Origin: Dendrobium chrysotoxum
Lineage: Eukaryota; Streptophyta; Magnoliopsida; Asparagales; Orchidaceae
Direction of reading: 5' to 3'
Assembly (NCBI GenBank): GCA_019925795.1
Contig: CM034313.1
Location: 87,141,663 to 87,205,662, forward strand
DNA: 64,000 nucleotides
The translations under genes were made by a program, and so were the position numbers. The notes beneath the pieces were generated by a model. It did no database searches. It saw only the letters and a list, made by a program, of their open reading frames with translations, and was not told where the DNA came from. This document shows, piece after piece, positions 10,570-21,000 of this stretch (the first letter of the stretch is position 1; every line of letters starts with the position of its first letter).

Positions 10570-10790
10570 TCGACGATGAGTTCTTTGGGGGTTGCAAGGG
10601 GACAATGTGCCCCTTGCTCGGGGGTGCAGCACCGTGATGCTGTAAATCTAGTGCCAAGGCGTTGTAGACCATCTTTGAAACAGAGAACACAACACCACAG
10701 TGTTATAGTTTCAATGCCACGGTGGTGTGAGCTCAACACCGTTGCATTGTAAGTTCAGCACCACAACGTTGTAGAGGCATTTTGAGACAA
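10570..10790. repeat. Cluster of short palindromic CACC/GTGG words
   Basis: Within about 220 bp there are several near-palindromes: AGCACCGTGATGCT, AACACCACAGTGTT, GCCACGGTGGTGTGAGC, and AACACCGTTGCATTGTAAG followed by CAGCACCACAACGTTGTAG. Similar wording is found at 395-545 and 55440-55620. The family is not recognised. Confidence 0.5.
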
Positions 10791-11457
10791 AGAAGCTAAC
10801 ATTGCGAGTCAGTTGAATCAATTTTATTTTCATTTTCAAGAGTTGAATCCAATTGAAGATTATGTAACTCGTGAGAAACTTTTATTTTCGCATTTGAAGA
10901 CGGTGGGCATGAGCGTGAAGTGAAGAAGAAAGTTTGAGTGTGGAGATATGTAAAATTTCTCCTATTTTTCATTGTGGATTTCTTTGGTGCAGCACGGCTC
11001 CGTTATTTTTTCTCATTTTAGGGTTTCTCCACTTTAAATCTTGATGTTCTTCTACGTTGCTTTCTTTTCTCTTTTTTGTTTCATTCTTGATATACTTCGC
11101 TGACCCATGCAATGCTTGGAGGCTTAAACTCACAATTACAAATAAAAAATACATTGATGATCTAAAAAAATTGTAGGATGTGTAGTTGCTTTCAGTTGAT
11201 GTGTAGTTGATATACTTTTTTTTGTCTTCTAATGTTGGAGTAATTCTGTGCAACTCAAAGAATAATAATCTGCGAAATGTTACCAAACAGAAAAAATTAA
11301 GCTTTTTCGTGAATACCCATTCTTAATACTTCTAAAATATAAAATTTCTAAACATTTTATATTATTGATATGACCCTTTTGAAAAGAATAGGATTATTTT
11401 ATAATTGCTTATTTTAAATCAATTGATTCCATCGGAAGTCACCTTTATAAATGGCAT
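10791..11457. other. Intergenic DNA, nothing recognised
   Basis: AT-rich, with T-rich runs. The minus-strand frame at 10969-11286 shows no domain. Confidence 0.4.
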
Positions 11458-11472
11458 AAAAAAAAAAGACAA

Positions 11473-11699
11473 CCCACCAGGCTTAGCTTGGTTGGTTGGC
11501 GTGCATGGTTGGAACCCCCAACCCATATTCGAATTCTCTCTCAAGCGGCTCGCCTCCTTTGAGAGGAGTAGCAAAGCTTGGGCCCAACAACGCTATGGGT
11601 TGGCTCCGCTAGGTTCCGCCGAGGGATTAGTTACGCTATTATGCGTCTCTTATGGGGTGACAGCTGGTAGATGCCCCCGTTCCCAAAAAATAAAAAAAT
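11473..11699 (+). mobile_element. tRNA-derived SINE with target-site duplication
   Basis: It has an A-box-like TTAGCTTGGTTGG near the 5' end and a B-box-like ATATTCGAATTC about 45 bp later. A tRNA-unrelated body (AAGCGGCTCGCCTCC, GAGGGATTAGTTACGC) follows, with a 3' A-rich tail (AAAAAATAAAAAAATA). The flanks carry a repeat AAAAAAAAGACAA (about 11460-11472 and 11700-11712), the expected target duplication of a LINE-mobilised SINE. Related to the minus-strand copy at 2701-2928. Confidence 0.8.
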
Positions 11700-11715
11700 A
11701 AAAAAAAGACAAACA

Positions 11716-14040
11716 AAGATGCCCTAGTTTCTATCCTTTTTACTAAATTGTTTATATTTGACGATAATGGTGTCTTTCATGACCACTTATTGTAGGGAAG
11801 ATGATTCTATGTACATATTTAGATATTGTTAAGTGGTGAGAAAAACAAAATATAAATATTAGAATTTAATGTCTTTAACTTTACATCAACAGTATGCATA
11901 CATTTAAAAAAAAAATTATTTACATGGGAGGCATAGAATTTTAATGTTAAAATTAGAGATATAAAGAGAGAAACTATGGTTGTAATTCAATTCAAAATAG
12001 TTATAATGATCCCAACTTAGCAATTGCAATGATTCGACACTTTTGTATAGATGGGGGCAATGAAGATTAGTGTCAGTGAATAATAAGATTTTGGCAATGG
12101 ACGACAATAGACATTGGTGCCTGCCATTGATGGGTTTTAGGCAATCGAGCTAGAGCATCGAATGTAAGTGTCAGTCAATTATATTAGACGTTATGATTAA
12201 GAGATGAGAAGTGAGAACATATATCGGGTGTTAGGGTAGATATTGATCATCAAATAATGGGTAATGATAGATATTAGTGTTAGCTTCAATCAATAATAGA
12301 TGCCAAATAATGAGAGACACCGATCATTCATCAATAAAACAAGAAGGTAGATAACGAGTCATTTCTCCTGCCAACAAAGACAATTAGGCAATCAAGGAAG
12401 CTGAAAAGAAGTTTGGATTAATAGAATATTAGTTGGAAACTCCAAATCTAATTTTCTTCTACAAATCCACCATTTATCTATGTTGAAATATTTCTGAAAT
12501 GCACAAAGCATGGCATTACACTAGGATCTACCAATTTGGTGCTCAAAATCCGGCAGCCCAAATCGCTCCCTACTCATTTTAGAAAGTATCAAATTGATCA
12601 TTCTCCTAGGTCAGCTTGATGGGGTTACTTGAGCTATGGTACGTCAACCCTAGCAACTGATGATTGATGACTGATGATGGTAGTTTGATTAAGATTATGC
12701 GGTGCGAACTCTTTGATCAATGAATTCAAGGTACCTCCTAATAAATTTCAACATCTTGAATTTAATAGAGTTGACGGATAAAAACTTCGTCAATTAGATC
12801 CTATAGAGTAATTTCTTAAAGATGCGGGATATAATTTTTTGTCGGTAAAAAACATTAGCAATGGGTGATAGAATTCGAATCAATTAACTCATTTTGATGG
12901 GATAAATCCAACGCAACATATCAAAAACATATGGGAGTCGCAATATTTTTCAGGAAGTTTCTTATCCAAATTAGGATCGCTAGAAAATAATGATAAAACT
13001 CTGTTATTTTCTTGGCAAAATGTTTTCTTATATATAGCGATCGTACCAATCTCCTCAAGTTTATAATTTTATTATAATAATTGCTTGAATCATAATCATT
13101 TTATCACATTCATTATAAACAAGCAGGCTCGCAAGCCAACTCAAACTTATAAAATTAAGCTTGAGTTCGAACTCGTTTAATTAATAAAGCTCAAGTTTAA
13201 GTTAGAGGTGACTCGAGCTCGACTCGACTCGTTAACAACCTTAATTTCAATTAAAACCTTAATTTTAATTAAAGCTTTAATTTGATACTAAATCTTCTTC
13301 ATTAAGTGCAAATCATCATATCAATATAAAAACTAAAAGGTATGGTGCCTTTCCTTCATTTAATAGTTAGAGAGAGTATTTTTACCAACAACAATTTTAA
13401 GATTATTTATTTTGTACGTTGAAATTAATTAATTTTTTATATGATAATTGATTAGGTCATAAAATAGCCTGTCACAGTTACAGACTTAGCACATATAAAT
13501 AAAGAAAATGATTATTTTTTTAAATATTAACCAATGGATTAAATCTTACGGCATCGAGTTTTATTCCAACGTCGATACAGTAAATGATAAATAATAAGAC
13601 AAATTTTATAAAAAAAAAATTGCTCTTTTTTTTTTTTTTTTTTGCCTGTCAAAGGATTTCAGAGTAACATATGGACTGCTATAAATTCAATTATATATTT
13701 AATACATAATAGATACATTTAAATTGCGACCTAAATTTTGAGTGATAAAATATGGATTTATTTGTAGATTTTAATCTACTGATTGCCTTTAAAAGAGAGG
13801 TTTTGATGAATCCTATTTATGTGCTATGCAAAAATCACCTTGAAGGTCACATTTATTTTTTGATTGTGCCAAATAATGAGTTTTTTTCATTTAGGGTGGA
13901 TCTTTGAACCAAGTTTTGAATTATTCTGATTCTGTAAATTGCAAAATTACTAAAATATTTTTCCTTCTTGTTGTTCACATTTCTGCTTATTTTATATGAA
14001 AAGAAAGAAATAATTAGATTTTTAGGAATAAGATGTCTAA
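11716..14040. other. Long intergenic stretch, no gene recognised
   Basis: AT-rich throughout. 12100-12400 has loosely repeated words (AGATATTAGTGTTAG, AGATATTGATCATC). 13130-13230 contains clustered CTCGAG/CTCGACTCGACTCG words, of a kind often seen in the ends of plant hAT-like MITEs, but no second end was found. A poly-T run lies at about 13626-13643. Confidence 0.5.
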
Positions 14041-14058
14041 TGATCGAATTTTTATTGG

Positions 14059-14430
14059 GTGCGAACTCCATCGCGCCACGTGGATTATCATGACCCCATC
14101 TTTCTATTAATCATGTTTTCCCCCGTTACAGCGCGGCCTAACGACCCGACCTTCCACATTCGAAAAAAAAAAACGCAGGAATATGTAGGTTGTTTTTATA
14201 ATGGCGCGGATTTTTTTCCTCACTTGAGACAAGTTATGATAGCTGAAGAGCTGAGAAAGATAAGAGAGGAAGCTATGAAGATGGAAATCAATTTTGAGGA
14301 TGGTGAATATTGCGAGGACATGGGAGGCATTACACAAGAGAAGCAGCGATCTAAGGAAGAAGTACCTAAGCAAACTACAGAAGAGAAGTTGGAGATACTA
14401 TCAGAGTCCGCACGCAATAAAAGTTCCTAA
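14059..14430 (+). CDS. Hypothetical open reading frame, coiled-coil-like, doubtful
   Basis: A 123-codon frame. The second half is charged and helix-prone (MIAEELRKIREEAMKMEINF, then EDGEYCEDMGGITQEKQ and a Lys/Glu-rich tail), which is more protein-like than most frames here. A G-box core (CCACGTGG, about 14076-14083) falls inside its 5' part. I recognise no family. It could be one exon or a remnant of a gene, or chance. The first 50 codons look non-coding. Confidence 0.2.
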   Translation: MRTPSRHVDYHDPIFLLIMFSPVTARPNDPTFHIRKKKTQEYVGCFYNGADFFPHLRQVMIAEELRKIREEAMKMEINFEDGEYCEDMGGITQEKQRSKEEVPKQTTEEKLEILSESARNKSS

Positions 14431-14526
14431 TGATCACTCGAGTGAAATATTCTGTTTTCCATTAGACATAAAAGTAAAAAATGAAAAATGTAGGCTACTC
14501 TCCTCAGCCGCATAACTCAAATCATA

Positions 14527-14627
14527 GGGACAGCTTTTTTGCTGCTTCTTAAAGCAGATTTTTAGTAAAAAAAGAAAAAAAATTTATACTATAAAATTGC
14601 TTTGAGAAGCAATAAGAAAGCCGTCCC
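14527..14627. mobile_element. 101-bp MITE with long inverted repeats
   Basis: GGGACAGCTTTTTTGCTGCT, then TCTTAAAGCAGATTTTTAGTA, pairs with the opposite end read on minus (GGGACGGCTTTCTTATTGCT, then TCTCAAAGCAATTTTATAGTA). Each arm is about 40 bp. It shares its core words with the inverted repeat at 4979-5082. No clear target duplication. Confidence 0.7.
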
Positions 14628-15818
14628 AAACGAAACTTTAATGAATCTCATCTTATTTTCTTTCACTATTCGGATTTTTTTTTTTTTTGGTTTGTTGTTG
14701 TTGAACGGCTCATTATATTTTTGTTATCAGTTATGTTATGGTTTATGGATGCATTTGAAATACTTTATGCGGTGTGTGATTTTTGGTGGCTTTATTCCTA
14801 TTTTTTTGAGAATTTGTTTTGACTCTGTTATTTATCTGCTGTTGTATGAGGGTCTGTCTTCTCCTGTGCATTCATCTACTGTACAAATTCTGCCATTTTA
14901 TTCATTTTATTTAACTTTTATAATATTTGCTGATTAATTTCTATCATTCTCTATTGTTATATTCAGGCTCATGATTGACTGATATATTTTTAGGAGCTTT
15001 TATATTGAAAATCACAAGAGAATTGCTTGTGAATGAACTGGTGATGATCTCTTTATGAAATTCTTTCTATCATATACTATTTTTCTGCAAATCTCGCCAT
15101 GAAGGATTGCCTTTTAAGATCTGATGGCAACTCTCACTGCAACAGATTTATATAAAATATTATTCCTTTTGGCCACCTCGGATGACATTGATGAGATCAT
15201 TGATGATTTATCAGATTTCGAGCCTTACCCTTTCATCCTTTTCACCGTCACTTGTTCTCTGGCATTAGAAGCTGTTGTGTGCGAGCGGTGAAGTAGGAGG
15301 CGGAGATAGGGCTGCGGGCTGCTGTTTACTGGGGAGAAAAATTCTGAAATCAGTAAGGTAAATTGAGGGAAGGAAGAGAAGTGAAAAGAGAAGGAGAAAG
15401 GAATAGGAAGCGAGGAACCTTGGGGTGGGGTTGAATGAGAAGTGCAGTTGAGATAAAATGTTAGGATTTTATTTTTCCGAGCTAATTTTTATTAGAAATT
15501 TATATGTATTCTTTAGGTGAGATATAAGCAGAAAAGAGGTAGGGGTATTTCAGGTGAACAAACTCATAACGAGATTAGATAACTCAATCCATAATATAGA
15601 AAATAAGAGCATTTTTATACACTTAGTGTAATAAAAATTCTTTTAGATTTAGCATATTGTATATTATAGCATGTTGTATATTACTAGTGAAATGTGATAT
15701 TGAATTATGATGCCTCAAAAATATATTATAGATGAAGGATACAAACATACGCACATTTATGAAAAGCAAATGAAATGAGATAAGTTATGGATGGGGGCAG
15801 GCCCGCACATGTAAAGAC
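14628..15818. other. Intergenic DNA, nothing firmly recognised
   Basis: The 111-codon frame at 14602-14937 is Phe/Leu/Ile-rich only because the DNA is T-rich. A short stretch at about 15170-15290 could encode an acidic peptide (DDIDEIIDDLSDFEPYPF), but there is no start, splice or homology support. Purine-rich DNA at 15290-15430. Confidence 0.4.
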
Positions 15819-15826
15819 GAAAGACC

Positions 15827-16516
15827 TAGGAGTGTCAAAACATGTCAACGGGTCGGGTTCGAGTCCAACCCAGCCTGACTCGAGTCTAAACGGGTCAACC
15901 TGAACCCAACCCAGTTTACAAACAGTTCAGGTTTTCAACCCGAACCCAACCTACACGGGTTGTCGGGTTGACCAGACCCGACCCGCAAACAGCAGGGTTT
16001 GGATTTCAAATGGACTGAACGATGCGATTACCGAAAATCAATCCGGACAAACCCAAACGCGTTGTACAGCCTGCAAGCAAAGGCGGGCGAGCAGTCTGCG
16101 TCAGTGCTGCAATGACTGGAATCAATCTGGACGGACCGGACGAGGCAAGAGAGCAGTCTGCGGCAGCGTGGCGGTGATCAAAAATCAATCCGGACGGACC
16201 AACTTGAGCCATTAGGCACTGAGCCACTGAGGCGAACGCGAGTGGCCGTGAGGCACTTGAGCTGTGAGGCACTAAGGCGAACGAAAGACCCAATCCCGGA
16301 CGAACACGAGGACGACGAGGTGAGAGCGAGCATGGTGCACGATGCACGGTGCGAGTTTCTGGGTCAATCTGAGTTGAGTTCAAATTTTCAAGTCAACCCG
16401 AACCCGACCTAATTTTATAAATGGGTTGGGAAACAGAACCCGAACCCGACCCGTATGGTAAACGAGTTGACCTAAACTCAAAATTTTTATAGTCGGGTCA
16501 ATTTTTGACACCCCTA
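15827..16516. mobile_element. Non-autonomous hAT-like transposon, 690 bp
   Basis: The terminal inverted repeats are TAGGAGTGTCAAAA (left) and TAGGGGTGTCAAAA (right, on minus). They are flanked by GAAAGACC (15819-15826) and AAAAGTCC (16517-16524), identical at 6 of 8 positions and of hAT length. The subterminal regions are rich in CGGGTCGGGTT / AACCCGAACCCGACCC words facing each other, giving strong hairpin potential. The centre (about 16020-16210) has three spaced copies of an AATCAATCCGGACGGACC-like word and is GC-rich. No transposase. Confidence 0.75.
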
Positions 16517-16524
16517 AAAAGTCC

Positions 16525-18059
16525 TAACAAGGTAAGTCTTAGCAAAGCCGTATAAAAAGTGCCCTACATACCCTCTAATATTCTAAAAGTTGAAAATACA
16601 AACTCAACCTTAAATTTAAGAGCTATAAATGTGCAAAAGCCTATCATCATCATATGACTTGCTAAAGTATTAAACAATAATAGAACAGAAATGTTAAAAG
16701 ATAAATAAACATTGATGTTTTATACATGCCTATTATACACTCCAGATTGTTGTCAATTAACTACAAACATATTTCGTGTACTATACTCATATATTTCATT
16801 AAGTTCTAACTCATTAGCAATTATTGTACAATATGAAAGGAAAATGAGCCAATGGGACATTAGGCAGGAAGCTGACAGCCCTTTTTGTGTACATGTATTT
16901 TGGATGTACAATAAAAGTCAAAATAGAAGCTGTACGGACACATTTTAGTATGTAAATATTATTTAAATGTTTAGTCGAACTCTGTATTTTACTTGAGATA
17001 TTTTTTAAATATGCTTTCAGTTATAAAATATTATTTGATGGATAATTTGGATTGAGAATTTCCTACTCATTTGATCATGTGAATCAAACGATATATTTAG
17101 TACAGGGCAGACGCGGCATGAGCAATCATGATGAATATCTAAATTATCACCACTCGTATGATCCTAATAATAATTTGAACATTATCAGTTGCTAAATTTA
17201 GATTTTCAAGGGAGAAAAAAATAACTAATACAAAGCGAGGAAACCATGAGTTATTTGACATAAACCCTCACTCCTCTCTAATCTAAAGTATTTAAAAAAC
17301 ATCTATATTAACATCAATTACCAGAATAATTTAGACGCTAATTAGCTTCTAATGATCTAAATATTCTCTCACTAATAAAAATTAATTCCTCTTTATTGTC
17401 CCTATCAAACTCACAGGAAACTATCACTAAGAATTACTTAACCCAAATAATCATGTAAACACACGTGATGTGTTATTAAAACAATAAATAGCCATATATA
17501 TATTATGTAAACACAGCTGCCATAATCCTTCAGTTCAAGCAGAAAGAATCCTTCAAAAACACCAGAAAAATATTATATTCGCTAAAACAGTAAATCTCTA
17601 ATCTGAAGGCATGAATTTGAACACTCTGCAAGAATTTTAAAAGAAGATGATCAATTAATGGAAATTTGCAAAGATTTTCAGACGTTAAAAAAAAAATTTA
17701 AAAAAAAACTTCTATGTTCTGCAAATCAAGTCATTAAACTGAAATAACATCTCGGAAAGCCCATCTAAACCAGTTATAATGTTAAAAATAATAATAATAA
17801 TGCGTATATCATCTTCATGGCATAAGCATTACACAAAACAAGAAACTCCCCTTGATAGCATTGGGCTTACCATAAATTTATAACAAGCTAAAATCACCAA
17901 ATACATATCACATATATAAAAATCAATCCATAAAAGCATAAAAAGCAGAGGGGGTGCAACTGAGAACTACAATATTAAGGTATGGGAAAAAAAATGCAAA
18001 AAACAAACAACCAATACAGGAGCTGCAAAGGAACAGTAGCACAGGCAACAGAACGATGT
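16525..18059. other. AT-rich intergenic DNA downstream of the UBP1-like gene
   Basis: No gene recognised. Its last part should contain the 3' UTR and polyadenylation region of the minus-strand UBP1-like gene (stop codon at 18077-18079). This part exists only once, because the second copy begins at the equivalent of 18060. Confidence 0.5.
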
Positions 18060-18076
18060 TAATTCAAATGGTTTTA

Positions 18077-21000
18077 TCAGTAGAAATGCTGACCCTGAGC
18101 AGGACCCATATTCTGAAACCCAGCATCATAAATAGCCTGGCTAGCTCCAGCACCTAATGGAAGACCTGCCTGCTTGAGGACCGGGTTTCCTTGGCCAGGC
18201 AATAGCGCCTGGCCAACTCCCATCTTACTAAGTGCCAATGCACGCTCGTATGACAGAAAGTCCGCAGCTGAAAGTGTCGGAAAGGAGACAGCAGCAGGAG
18301 GTGGCAAAGGTTTGGAGACTATTCCAGGTGGCGTGGGCTTGCTTCCCCATGAACACTACGGAGAATCAAAAAATACAATTTGAATCCGCCAAAATATTGA
18401 ATATTGCATGGAGTTGGCTACTGGAACAAAAAACATACCTTTATTGGCTTTCCACCAAGAATCCGACCATTAGACACTTGGATGGCAAGAGCAGCTTCAG
18501 AGTGACTACTGTACCTAACGAAAAACCAAAGCCCTTCTCACGTTGAATGCGAACTTCCTCAATCTGCCCGGCACCAAGGGCGTGAAAGAGCCTATGAAGA
18601 TCAACTTGGGTAACCTGCAATTTTGTATTTTTATTTTCAAGTTTAGAGATGTGAAAACCGACAATTAATAAATGTGATAGAATCTGCAGCATGCGCAGAA
18701 GAAAAAGGAAAGCAATATATGAATAATCATGTTGTAATACCATCAATATCAGCAGAAGTGGGGCAAACAATTTACCTCTGGAGCAAGGTTTCCAACATAA
18801 CTGTGGTGTACTGTGGATTGTTCTCTGGAGCATCATCTTTTGCGCTATCAATACCATCGTCTACTGAAGCGCATTGTTATCAAAATCAATTTTATGAGTG
18901 GAATAAACTTAAATGTTCGTGGCTAAAAACCAAGAAACACAAACAACAGATCGTTTCAGTTAAATGAAATCCAATATTTTAAAAAAAATTAAAAACAAAA
19001 TGAAAATATGCAGATCTTCAGGTTCTACTGAGCTCTAGCCAAATAATTATAAGACAGTCGAATCCACTGAACTATGTGGAATTGTGGTGGATATGAAGTG
19101 GGAAAAAGGAAAACTCAAATATGTGACAAAATTGATGGAAGCTCAGCGTCATCATTAGCCCTGACCCAACTTCCTTGAGGTCAACATTATTTTTCTTATT
19201 GATTGTTGCTTGAGATGTTAATTCTATTTTACTAAAAATCTTTCAAACAAGATTTAGCCATATTACATTAAGGCTGTCAATTTTTTTCCGAATTCTTCCA
19301 CATATTATATACTTGTTTTATTGATGCATCTTCTCATCTCTATTATACATTCTCATAGCACCTAAACCAAAAATTAGCCATTTTATCATGAAACTCCATC
19401 TCCTTCCAAGTAAATATTTCCAAAAATATCCTTCTAAGTCATTATCGCACATTCCTAACTATATAGCATAGAAATATAGATGGTATTTGATACTATAGCC
19501 TGCATTACGGGAAAGTAGCTGATCTTCAAATCATTGCTTATCAGGAATCCGTGTGGCATTTCTTGCTCAGCAAGATTAGTGAAAAGTTGGCCCGTCGTAT
19601 GTACCAGAAGTCGAGAGACTTTCCACTAGCAATATTTTTGCAGTTAGTATTTTATCTCTAAGTTGAAGGTGGTCGTTTAATAAATATAAATGAAAGCCGG
19701 AGTTATGCATAAAACTAAATGATTGTTGAATAAACATTGTAATTGGATGTGTGATTCCTTTTTTTAGGATTCAATTCATTGATCAAATATCAGACTTGAA
19801 TTATGGAAGAGGCCATCATCTACTTGTACAAAGCACAAAGCTTGCTTTTAATGTGAAATCTCTCCCCCCTTCTTTTTAAGCTCCACTTCTTTCTTTTGGT
19901 TTTTTTTTAATTATTGGTTTAAAAGTTATATAATATTTTAATCAAATTTGCTATAATTTTGGTTCCTATCGATTGCATATATTTAATTATGCGTGTGACT
20001 TGGTTGATTCTTATTTTAATTATTAAACTTTAGTAGAAGATCATCAATCATTCATTTGAATTAATTTATTTCATGAATTCAGCTTTTTTTGTCAAAAAAA
20101 GCTAATAGTTATTTGGGAATAAAAGCGTCTAATCCTGCAAAGTTTGCACATTCATAAGATGTTTTTTTGCATCTTTTGCTAAATCTATATTTATAACCCT
20201 AGGCCATTCACGAAGATATACAAGTTGATCCTTGTTGGAAACGTCCAAAAAAAAAAAAGATTTAATATCATTTTGGTTTAGTTCAATTTTGCAATTTTTA
20301 TTTGTGGTTTTTTATTATTATTATTTTAAGTGTTTAAACATATTTGTGATCATGTAGCCTATGAAACAAGCTATGTTCAATGTTATTTTGATTCCATGGT
20401 ATAGTTAGGTTTAATTGTGCTGACAAACTACCGGAATTTCCTGGTCCATTGAATATGTTATTCACGTGTCTGATTTTAGGGAAACTCCACGGTATTGCAA
20501 AATACAAATATATGCAAAAATAGATAATCTAAGGCATGTAAGAAAACATCTACTTTTTATTCAATAAAACTCCCTCTTTCAATCTTGTGTATCTATTGAA
20601 TGCGGAAGTGGAAACAATTTCAGCAAAACTAGAGAACGGCACAAGAAATCTAAGAAGAACATACAAGAACTCTTTTTTATTGAAAGAACTAAGAAGAAAA
20701 ATACAAGATACAGTTGGATCTTCAATTGGAGAGAAAGATCCGACTCTCCCAAATCCCTAACCATCGGTTAGAGCCCACTCAACCTAAACAAAACTAATTC
20801 TAGCAAAATCAATCATAATCTAAAATCACCCATAATTAGTCTTAAATAGGCTCCCCTAATTCTCTCCCAAATCAGCCCCTTTTTCCCTAACTAATTTCCT
20901 CTCATATTTGAATTCAAATTACATATCTTTCCCTAAACAATTCCCTCGCAATTGTAATTAAAATTTTTAAACAATTCCCCCTTGATTCCTCCTTTCATAA

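Noticed and set aside
14602..14937. 111-residue membrane protein
   Set aside because: The hydrophobic composition results from T-rich DNA, and there is no homology or splice support.
16006..16383. 125-residue minus-strand frame
   Set aside because: It lies wholly inside the hAT-like element's GC-rich repetitive centre. No recognisable protein.
15840..16500. Telomere-like repeats (GGGTCGGGTT, AACCCGACCC)
   Set aside because: They are irregular, face each other and lie inside a TIR element with its own ends. They are not TTTAGGG arrays.
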